Source: Chara braunii
Lineage: Eukaryota; Streptophyta; Charophyceae; Charales; Characeae
Direction of reading: 5' to 3'
DNA: 25,082 nt
Assembly: GCA_003427395.1 (NCBI GenBank)
Contig: BFEA01000385.1
Coordinates: 943,769-968,850, forward strand
Below, in pieces: positions 18,430-25,082 of this stretch (positions within the stretch are counted from its first letter, which is position 1; each line of letters begins with the position of its first letter). The notes under the pieces were generated by a model. It saw only the letters and a program-made list of their open reading frames with translations, did not search any database and was not told where the DNA came from. The position numbers and the translations under genes were made by a program.

Positions 18430-18770
18430 AACGGGTCAGTCCTAGGCGTCTTACCGCGCGTACCCCATTTTCATGCTACAGCGATCGAGCAAACGCCCTC
18501 GGCCGACCTACCTCTGCTCAGGCATGTAAAAGCCTTCGTACGTGGTCCGGTAGCTCAGCAGGGATACGCCTACCTGAGGGTGGTGACAGCCCCTCGGGTA
18601 GAGATAAGTTGTACCTCGCGACGTCCCAACCTGTCGCAGGGCGTCGTGAGAGGTATAGCACGCGCGCACGGTTGGAGTGGTGACAAGTTGATTCTTCAGA
18701 GATAAATCCTGCGTGACACGACCGTGAGGTTCAGCGCTCTCAGCGTGGTGTGGGACCGCCACGCGCGACA
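18430..18770 (+). mobile_element. LTR copy 3 (LTR-3), solo or 3' LTR
   Basis: Aligns with LTR-1 and LTR-2: CTACAGCGATCGAGCAAACG, CCCTCGGCCGACCTACCT, GTAGCTCAGCAGGG, the stem-loop at 18570-18601, CCTGTCGCAGGG and CCTGCGTGACA. It ends CGCGCGACA at 18770, matching the terminus of the other copies, with a proper CA. What follows is not a primer-binding site, so this is a solo LTR or a 3' LTR. It is in the same orientation as gag and pol and lies between the two halves of the broken element, so it is probably a separate insertion of a related, more diverged family member. Confidence 0.72.
18570..18601 (+). ncRNA. Conserved LTR stem-loop, copy 3
   Basis: CTACCTGAGGG (18570-18580) pairs with CCCTCGGGTAG (18591-18601) at all 11 positions with one G-U, around TGGTGACAGC. 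The stem differs from copies 1 and 2 at several positions but pairing is kept. A second stem follows (CCTG/CAGG around TCG, about 18631-18641). Confidence 0.6.
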
Positions 18771-18862
18771 ACGGGCATAAGAAAGTAGGAGTGAAAGCGC
18801 AGTCTGTGCCTGTCTTGATCACTCATGACTAATAAATTTATTACAAAGAGGAGAGAGAGTGG

Positions 18863-19851
18863 ATGAAAACAATAAAATTGAAGGCGAAAGAAGGGCCGTG
18901 TCGATTTACAAATAATAGAATCAAGGAGATGATCATCGAAGACAGTGAATTTCTTACTAAGACAGGAATTGACTTCCTCGTTAGCACTCTAAAGGACATA
19001 CATCTGGCATATGCCTTTCATGACAACGAACGAAGAAGGTTAGATGTTGATATGATCCCAAGGATCAGTGCCACATGAGCCTTTCAATATAAGAGGTCCG
19101 CGATATCCGAATCCAGATGATCACCGTAAAGTGATTGAGTATCTGAATGGGAAAATTCAGACGGAAGTGGCATATTATTCTTATGGGTCGTATGCATCTC
19201 CTTGGTTCTGTTTTATCAAACCAAACGGCGTTCTGATATGGGTTCAGGACCTGCAAAGGCTGAATGCAGTGATAGTTCGAGATGCAGGTGGACTTCCACA
19301 TACAGATCAACTGTCAGAATCATGCGCATGTAGGTCTATCATAACATTGATTGACATGTATTCAAGTTATAATAAATTCTCCTAGTATACTGCAGATAGA
19401 CCAATGACGGCGATGCATATGCCTAGGGGATTGATTCACATGTGTTCCGCACCTCAAGGATGAACAAATATCGTCGCAATTGTACAACGATATATGATGA
19501 GGTCATGCAATCACTTTGTCCACATGTGAAACATCACCATATATCGATGATTTGGTTATTCCAGGACCTCGTGTAAAGGACGAGACAGAGGTGTTACCAG
19601 ACATTCGCAAGTTTATTTGGGAACATATTCACGATGTGGAAAATGTCCTTCGAAAGCTGAAAGAGAATAATATAACAACTAGCGGTGTTAAATTAAAACA
19701 CTGCATGCGGGAGGCGACGATTTTGAGACTTTTATGTGATGAGAAGGTTCGTCGGCCAGACACTAAGAAGACGAACAAAATTTTGGAATGGTCGATTCCT
19801 TTCAAATCCATCACTGATGTACGAAACTTATTTGGGACCTGTGGGTTTTGA
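18863..19851 (+). pseudogene. pol: Reverse transcriptase domain of Ty3/gypsy pol, broken
   Basis: Would copy the element's RNA into DNA. A lead-in region (18863-19078; AFHDNERRRLDVDMIPRIS) is followed after a frameshift by the RT fingers and palm (19068-19385): PHEPFNIRGPRYPNPDDHRK, then SYASPWFCFIKPNG and DLQRLNAVIVRDAGG, then LIDMYSSYNKFS. In the next 130 bases RPMTAMHMPRGLIH and SAPQG remain, with TAG, TGA and frame changes. The catalytic YIDD (19540-19551, in PYIDDLVIPGP) is intact in a third frame, followed by a thumb-like region (ENVLRKLKENNITTSG, ending in DVRNLFGTCGF). The RT-RNase H-integrase order marks it as Ty3/gypsy. Stops mostly replace Trp or Gln. Confidence 0.9.
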
Positions 19852-20435
19852 CATATTTTTATCCGAAGGTTTGCAGTAAGGGTAAAACACCTAAGAAAAT
19901 TGATACGCAAAACCCAAGATTGGGAATGGGGACCCAGACAACAGGCAACAGTGGATGACATGAAGACTGCATTTCGACAAGGCGGAATAATTATCGGCGT
20001 TCCTTGTTTTAATAACGATCCGTATCGACCCTTCGTCGTCGAGACAGACGCAGAACCTACAACTTTGGGCAGTGTCTTGATTTAGAAAGATAAGGAGGGA
20101 CGAGAACGACTGTTGAAATTTGAAAGTCGAACCTTGAATGTTGTCGAGTGTAATTATTCTCAATTCAAGAAAGAGACACTGGTTGTTCTTCATTGTCTTC
20201 GTACATTCAGAAACTATGTATTGGGGAAACATTTCGTTTTGAGAGTGGATCCGACAACATTGACTCAATCACTGAGAAATTATTCTCCTTCGGATCCAAT
20301 GTTGCTCGACGGTTAACATATATCTAGATGTTTGATTTGGAGATCGATCGTATTTCCGGTACTCAAAACCAGGCAGATGGACTGATCCGAATTGAGTGAG
20401 ACTCATCCAAGGATCAGGCAGAAGACTCAATCCCC
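19852..20435 (+). pseudogene. pol: RNase H domain of gypsy pol, broken
   Basis: Degrades the RNA strand after copying. Three acidic residues fit the catalytic set: D (20047, in FVVETDAEP), E (20173, in QFKKETLVVL) and D (20248, in LRVDPTTLTQSL). The peptide YVLGKHFVLRVDPTTL and the upstream WEWGPRQQATVDDMKTAF follow the usual connection/RNase H layout. One TAG (20083) sits where Gln is expected. A frameshift near 20310 leads into ISGTQNQADGL, the usual link after RNase H, with a TAG and a TGA in likely Trp positions. Confidence 0.85.
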
Positions 20436-22077
20436 GTGGACAACTTCTTAGATAAAGAGGAACATCAGCTAAGTATTAATTTTGTTAATTACTTGGAAAA
20501 TGTCTCCTCTCTACCTGGAAAATCTATTTGGAATACACATAATTCTTATCAGGTATGTTCTGAACTTATGATGAGTGAAGCTTTTGTTGAAGAGGATCCA
20601 TGGGGAGAAAGGATTGCAGAACAAATGATGAGTCTGGCATTGTATGACTCAGTCAGCATTACAGACGAATCTTTAACAATCAAGGGAGGACACGAACAAG
20701 TTGATAAAGTCTCTAAAACTTGTGGGGGGTTATTATTTCTTGTGAATTCCTTAGTTTAGGAAGATCATCTTAAGATGATGTCAAAGGAAGGGAAAAGTAG
20801 TAAAATTAAAGAATTCATCCGTAAAAATGAATATGACAGAGGCTACAAGAGGATTGGATTGTGGTTGAATGAGGAAATAGATGAAGGTGAGGTGGATTCA
20901 GAGATTCGCTTGAATAGTAAGGATTTTGTTGTCAGTTATGGTCATCTCTTTAAAAAGTCTGACAATTGCATTCCGAGAAGAGTAGTGTGTGGATTAACAA
21001 GACAGTTTGACGTAATCGTCGCATTGCATGATGGAGTTGCAGGCGGTCATAGATCGGCAGGGGTCACTTGACGGAAGAATCAACATTTTTACTTCTGGGA
21101 AGGGATGGAGAAAACGGTTGTTGATTTTTGTAACTCTTGTGTCCTTTGTCAGAAGCGATCGAATCTTCGATATGTTGAGCCACTTAATCCTCGATATGTG
21201 GTTGAGCCAGGCGTTGTAGTCCATCTCGACCTATTGGTAATGTCGCGTGGGATGAATGGATACAGATATATCTTTAATGTCAAGGATAACTTAACTGGTT
21301 TCATCGATGGATGTGCAATCCATGAACGAATTGGGAAAGTTCTAGCATGATGTATTGAGGAATTTTATCTTCGATATCTGTTAATCCGCGAATTCGTGAT
21401 GGATCGAGATTGGAAGTTTCGTGCAGATGATGTACAAACTGTTTTGAAAAAACTTGGAGTAAATTATAGTTGTACCACCAGAGTTTCTCCACAGGCTAAC
21501 GCTCCAGTTGAGCGAGGGTACACTACTTTGACGAATTTATTGGCAAAGTGGTGTGCGGGTAATCCATCAAGATGGTCTGTTTATCGGAGAACAACAATGT
21601 TTGTGGAGAAATTACTATCAAGCGAACGACTGGGTACGCTCATGTGACTCTACGGTTTGGTCGACATGCAACATTCTCAATTGAAAGTTTTTTGACTACC
21701 TGACAGAAGCAGGATATGGAGGCTAACCTTTCCATGGAAGAGTTACTTGACCTCAGGGCAAGGCAGATATTGATCACATAGGAGAAAATTGAAGAGGTTG
21801 CTGCCTCGACGACTGAAAGCAGGCAGGCTGACAAAGATAGATGGGACAAACGGCCTTGAGTTCGTAAAAAGTCTTTGGAAGTTGGTGTATCGTTCTCTTC
21901 TACGATTCATCTCTGGAAAAGCAGTGGTCAAGGAAGTAGGATAATCGATGGTTGAGACCATATCGTATTGTTAGAAAAACAGATCATGGAGCATATGAGA
22001 TCGAGGAAATGGATGTGGCACGTGGTCGGAATTGGGTCTCTGGTTCTCATTTGCAAAAGTTCATTCAGAGGGATTGA
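20436..22077 (+). pseudogene. pol: Integrase domain of gypsy pol, broken
   Basis: Would insert the DNA copy into the genome. One frame from 20436 to 21647 is interrupted only by TAG 20757, TGA 21069 and TGA 21348. It shows a zinc-binding HHCC region (HDGVAGGHRSAG, then CNSCVLCQK) and the catalytic triad: D at 21228 (HLDLL), D at 21402 (VMDRDWKF) and E at 21510 (APVERGYTTL). Exactly 35 residues separate the second D and the E, the classic D-35-E spacing. After 21647 the frame shifts several times (EANLSMEELLDLRARQ is visible in another frame). The C-terminus (21940-22077) is RWLRPYRIVRKTDHGAYEIE to HLQKFIQRD and stop TGA 22075-22077. The missing-Trp and missing-Arg stops are typical of methylation decay. 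Confidence 0.9.
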
Positions 22078-23197
22078 GAACAAAGGTTGTTTTTTAGTTT
22101 CTCTGTAAATTGTGACAATTATGGTTTTTGAGGTATTTTTGTTTTTTTTACAATTATTAATATTAATTTTGTATCTCATTGTTATCCAATAATAAAATAT
22201 TATGATAAGAGCGGTGACAACTTTGAACTGTCAAATGTGTCTTTTCTTTCCTAAGAGTAATTATGAATACTCTTTTGTAGATGACTGAGTGCATGTCTTC
22301 TGTGAATGAAATATGTTTATGAATGAATTAAGATGTATGGCATGAAGATACTCTATCTCATATCCTGTTGTGACAAATTTATGAAAGATGTGAGCCCTGT
22401 AGGTGGTAATGAGGCATTTGTGAGAATTTTTTTCCTGGTCCATAGCGGGATGTTGTCACCTTCCTTGTGGAGCGGGGTGACTACATTACCTTTGAAAAAG
22501 AGAAAGGTTTTGCGATTTTTATCAGGACGCCGTCAATGGGGTAGGCGACTACGATTTACTATAAGGATAGGGTTGGTCGCCTAACTTTGTAGTAAACAGG
22601 GTTACCTTGTCCTCTCAGCCAAGGTCTGACCAACCTCAAGTTGTGTGAGAGAAGGTTGTCCTGTCTTATCGGTGGCAGAGCGGTAAGGTCGTAGAGATGG
22701 AATCGAAGAGAATCGTGGTGAGGCTCGAATCTAAAGCTGGGCTTGATGTCGGGATGTTATCCTTCAAAGGATTACACCACTCCTCCATGCTCATCACATC
22801 AGAGTCAGAATTGTCGCACATGGTATATTATCGAGTATTAGAATAGTGAACTCACATTGTTGGATGAATGAAAAGAAAAAGTGGATGAATGGTTTCTCTC
22901 ATGAATGGTTAAAATCCAGGAGATTGATACGTTTTGAATGGTTACTCATTTAGGGAAATAGGTTGAATACAAGTTTTTCTGTGAATGAATATGAAATACT
23001 TGAGGCCTGTTTGTTTTGTTGTTTTCCGTGACTGTAGTATAATATGAGTATCCTTGTGTATATGGGAGACCCAAGTTGAATTCCTGGCGACATTGTGTAC
23101 GTCGAGGTGTTGTGAAGAGCATTCTCGTAAACTCAAGAGAATCGGGTTAGATTTCACGCAGTTAAGGGAATTCCCCAAGTGAATAAGCATATCAGTA
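22078..23197 (+). other. 3' non-coding region of the retrotransposon, no LTR core found
   Basis: Non-coding DNA after the pol stop. A purine run at 22494-22507 is a possible polypurine tract, and TGTCGGGATGTTATCC near 22747 could be an LTR start, but neither is proven. The conserved LTR core seen at 1203, 6335 and 18430 is absent here, so the 3' LTR is lost, truncated or outside the window. Confidence 0.35.
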
Positions 23198-23660
23198 TCA
23201 ATTTATTGGATTATATTTGGATCTAGCTGAAGGACTTCCAGTACCATTCTGAGAGATAAAATTTTGAGTAGCCGCCAGTGGGATGATGCTGGAACCATCC
23301 ATAATTAAATCTACAATAATTGAAGGCATCATGCCAACAGTTTTAGCAACTACTTTGATGAAAAAGGAAGGTTGTCCGCCAGGACCATTTCCAAATAAAC
23401 ACCTCTGATATGATATTACTGGATAAAAATTAATGACGTGGAAGTCATTCAATGCGGCCTGGGAATGTTGTCAGGACAGAAACCATGACAACGGTATCTG
23501 CCCTGTAGGGTTTGGTCTGATGAAATAGAAATGCTACTGGAATATTCCAACTCGTCCGCCATTTGGATAAAATTTAAAATTTGATGCAGTCGTCTATCTG
23601 TCGTCAGACATAGCCGCAAGGGTAGACAATGTAACCAGACGCCCTTACAATAAAACAAGG
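23198..23660 (-). pseudogene. Unrecognised coding relic with one frameshift
   Basis: Two minus-strand frames join near 23460. The first (from about 23660) reads LHQILNFIQMADELEYSSSI and SSDQTLQGRYRCHGF. The second, after a frameshift, reads QAALNDFHVINFYPVISYQR, FGNGPGGQPSFFIKVVAKT and SIIVDLIMDGSSIIPLAATQ, ending in a stop at 23198-23200. Composition is natural and non-repetitive over about 150 codons, unlike its neighbours, so I think it was once coding. I recognise no family. Its orientation is opposite to the adjacent retrotransposon, so it is probably an unrelated element or host gene remnant. Confidence 0.4.
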
Positions 23661-24008
23661 CCGAACAGAGACAGTCGCACGATTCAGGACTAAAAAGACT
23701 AAAAATATAGTCTCGTCAGGGGTACGGAGACAGTAAGAAGAGTTAACGCGGCCAGACTGCCGTGTCTTTTCTAAAAGAGGGACGCCAGGGGTCCAAGGCA
23801 AACCACGACGAAAAGGGGTGGGTTGTCATGCCTACTAAACAAAATCCAGCTGGCCGGGTGGCAGGGCGACTGGCTTTAGATGGGGTAGGCATAGTGCATC
23901 TGCACAGACCAGGGGAAGGCAGTATTGCGCCTGTCTGGGCCAAGGAATAGGCGGCCTACTGGGCCGCAACCCTTCAAATAGAAGGGCAGCGAGGGTAATT
24001 CCTGTGAC
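23661..24008. other. Unassigned stretch
   Basis: No gene recognised. The overlapping 62-66 codon frames on both strands (23743-23950) contradict each other and show no domain. Confidence 0.35.
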
Positions 24009-24096
24009 AGGAGCTAGCCCAGCAAATACCGCATACGACTTTCACCAAACAGACGCTGGGATGGAGCCTTACGAGGCACTACCCGGGCTAGCTCCT
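24009..24096. repeat. 12-bp perfect inverted repeat with a 64-base loop
   Basis: AGGAGCTAGCCC (24009-24020) and GGGCTAGCTCCT (24085-24096) are exact inverted repeats. Inside, CCCAGC (24018-24023) could instead pair with GCTGGG (24055-24060), so two alternative folds compete. It may be a small foldback element. Confidence 0.7.
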
Positions 24097-24237
24097 ATTT
24101 GGAGTTGCCCATCTTATAAGCAAGAAAACGCGGCCATTTTCAGCTGCGAGATCATCGGATTTCACGGCCAAAAATAACCGCACTGATACATCATGGCCCC
24201 TGCTCAAGGATGACACGAGTAAATCAAGAAATACTCA

Positions 24238-24345
24238 AAAAAAAAAAAATTGTGATCCCCATGGGGATCGAACTTGGGTCTGCATATCAAAGAAGGGGAA
24301 GGCGATGCCAGCACTGTATGGCACTAGCTACCATAGTTGTTCGCA
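24238..24345 (-). repeat. tRNA-like (SINE-type) sequence ending in a T-run
   Basis: On the minus strand, TGGTAGCTAGTGCC (24320-24333) resembles a Pol III A-box. About 45 bases downstream AAGTTCGATCC (24265-24275) fits the B-box, preceded by GCAGACCC as in the tRNA-like copy at 11253-11365. A run of about 11 T (24238-24249 in plus coordinates) follows and could stop Pol III. It contains a perfect 16-bp palindrome at 24254-24269. No full cloverleaf can be paired, so it is a tRNA-derived repeat. Confidence 0.55.
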
Positions 24346-24356
24346 TAAGCAAATGG

Positions 24357-24360
<4 letters not shown>

Positions 24361-24387
<27 letters not shown>
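24361..24387. repeat. Poly(A) tract
   Basis: Twenty-seven A on the plus strand (poly-T on the minus strand), upstream of the tRNA-like sequence in its own orientation. Confidence 0.97.
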
Positions 24388-24455
24388 CGGGAGAAACATA
24401 CAGTGCCACATGACGCTTAGAGAAGTGGCATGGGATCGTAGTCCCCATGGAAGAC

Positions 24456-24483
24456 AGCAGGCGCCCGTTAGAAACGGGCTGCT
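24456..24483 (-). repeat. C/G hairpin motif, block 2 distal copy
   Basis: AGCAG...CTGCT outer arms and CCCGTT/AACGGG inner arms around a 3-base loop, with a 3-base bulge. Same design as 24925-24956 with a different outer stem. Confidence 0.65.
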
Positions 24484-24484
24484 A

Positions 24485-24594
24485 TTTTTTTTTTATGTAA
24501 GTTTTTTTTTTTTTTTTAGATTTTTTTTAGATTCTTTAAATTTTTCGATTTTCTTTTTAGTTTTTATTCTTTAGATTCTTTGTCCCTATGTGTT
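24485..24594. repeat. T-rich tract (A-rich on the minus strand)
   Basis: T-runs broken by AGAT and AGA units. On the minus strand it is an A-rich tail-like stretch downstream of the hammerhead and its hairpin. Confidence 0.85.
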
Positions 24595-24597
24595 GCG

Positions 24598-24611
24598 CCC
24601 ATTGAAACGGG
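24598..24611 (-). repeat. C/G hairpin next to the minus-strand hammerhead
   Basis: On the minus strand CCCGTTTCAATGGG, followed by CGCAACACA. It matches the hairpin at 4972-4987 in sequence and in position relative to the ribozyme (downstream). Confidence 0.65.
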
Positions 24612-24629
24612 TTGCTAGACTATTGCTCG

Positions 24630-24682
24630 ACTGTTTCGTCGGGCTTTCACCGACTCATCAGGAGGCTACAAGCCTCGACAGT
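24630..24682 (-). ncRNA. Hammerhead ribozyme (type III permutation), apparently intact
   Basis: A self-cleaving RNA on the minus strand. In transcript order: ACTGTC (24682-24677, stem III strand and GUC triplet, cut expected between 24677 and 24676); stem I GAGGCT-TGT-AGCCTC (24676-24662, 6 perfect pairs); core CTGATGA (24661-24655); stem II GTCGG-TGAAAGC-CCGAC (24654-24638, 5 perfect pairs); core GAAA (24637-24634); and CAGT (24633-24630). Stem III is ACTGT with ACAGT, 5 pairs, open-ended as in type III hammerheads. All conserved core bases and stems are present. It is the better preserved relative of the copy at 4907-4958. Short stems II and III are typical of hammerheads that act when two copies lie in tandem, as in plant retrozymes; here only one is seen. 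Confidence 0.92.
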
Positions 24683-24751
24683 TTGGGTGCACGTGCATGC
24701 GAAGTCGAATAAATTTCTCCCTAGAACATGGACGTATATACAGCTGCAACA

Positions 24752-24752
24752 T

Positions 24753-24834
<82 letters not shown>
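24752..24834. repeat. (GA)n microsatellite
   Basis: About 40 GA units, directly upstream (minus-strand sense) of the hammerhead. Arg/Glu and Leu/Ser frames here are artefacts. Confidence 0.97.
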
Positions 24835-24836
<2 letters not shown>

Positions 24837-24924
24837 GCCAACTTACATGCGATTGGCCCCTCGATGTCATTTCCAACGATAGGATGAGCAAAATCGAATG
24901 AATCTACCCCCAGGTCATGTGGGG

Positions 24925-24956
24925 GTGCAGGCGCCCGTTTTTCAGGGCGTTTGCAC
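24925..24956 (-). repeat. C/G hairpin motif, block 2 upstream copy
   Basis: GTGCA (24925-24929) and TGCAC (24952-24956) are outer arms, GCCC/GGGC inner arms. On the minus strand the C/G part is followed by GCGCCTGCA, as in the 24456 copy. Followed on the plus strand by GCAAGTAAG and an 18-T run, which also follows the 24456 copy in part (GTAAG and T-run). Confidence 0.6.
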
Positions 24957-24970
24957 GTCGTTGCAAGTAA

Positions 24971-24990
24971 GTTTTTTTTTTTTTTTTTAG
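24971..24990. repeat. Poly(T) tract
   Basis: T-run after GTAAG, matching the GTAAG plus T-run at about 24497-24519. Confidence 0.95.
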
Positions 24991-25082
24991 ACCCTTTCGT
25001 TTCTCGCTCCCCATTCGCAGCCGTTGGGGCACAACCAACAAGGAGAATGGGAACGGTTGAAACGAACGATTAAAAACTGTAT

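Noticed and set aside
18426-18775. ACGGG on both sides of LTR-3 as a target-site duplication
   Set aside because: The upstream ACGGG lies where the other LTR copies still have LTR sequence and is not followed by TG, so it is probably coincidence.
23510-23545. CTGATGA near 23518
   Set aside because: No stem II and no properly placed GAAA.
1-25082. CRISPR arrays, bacterial operons or ribosomal RNA genes
   Set aside because: No regularly spaced direct repeats with unique spacers, no bacterial-style gene order and no rRNA-like sequence; the content is eukaryotic repeat DNA.

Overview
The window looks like repeat-dense nuclear DNA of a green plant or streptophyte alga. No intact host gene can be recognised. 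The evidence is long (CT), (GT), (ATT) and (GA) microsatellites, homopolymer tracts, dispersed repeats, several small inverted-repeat elements, and a decayed Ty3/gypsy retrotransposon whose primer-binding site resembles the tRNA-Asp type common in plants. The RT and integrase wording reminds me of large gypsy elements of charophytes such as Chara; that is an impression from memory, not a search result.

Layout: 1-1200 is microsatellite DNA plus one doubtful coding relic. 1203-1690 holds a minus-strand LTR copy (LTR-1). 2143-2315 is a MITE-like inverted-repeat element. 2316-4470 is non-coding, AT-rich and then C/A-rich. 4732-4987 contains a plus-strand hammerhead ribozyme fossil. 5053-5790 has an unrecognised reading frame. 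6335-6830 is a plus-strand LTR (LTR-2), followed by a tRNA-Asp-type primer-binding site, a broken gag with a 526-bp internal tandem duplication, and a broken protease domain (to 10463). 10464-18430 interrupts the retrotransposon: tRNA-like and hairpin sequences, GA-rich DNA, a possible exon, three diverged copies of a dispersed repeat with ATT arrays, and two related hairpin elements. 18430-18770 is a third LTR copy (LTR-3). 18863-22077 carries RT, RNase H and integrase in the same orientation as gag. 23198-23660 is an unrecognised minus-strand coding relic. 24009-25000 holds an inverted repeat, a tRNA-like sequence and a second, apparently intact hammerhead ribozyme on the minus strand.

Two signals stand out. 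(1) Two hammerhead ribozymes lie 19.7 kb apart on opposite strands, each in a similar arrangement of small C/G hairpins. The minus-strand copy keeps every core residue and all three stems. (2) The three diverged LTR copies share an RNA stem-loop whose stem changes sequence while pairing is kept, next to a sequence resembling a tRNA A-box.

Many stops in the gag-pol relic are TAG where Gln (CAG) or Trp is expected, or TGA where Trp or Arg is expected. This points to C-to-T decay of methylated DNA in an old, silenced element.
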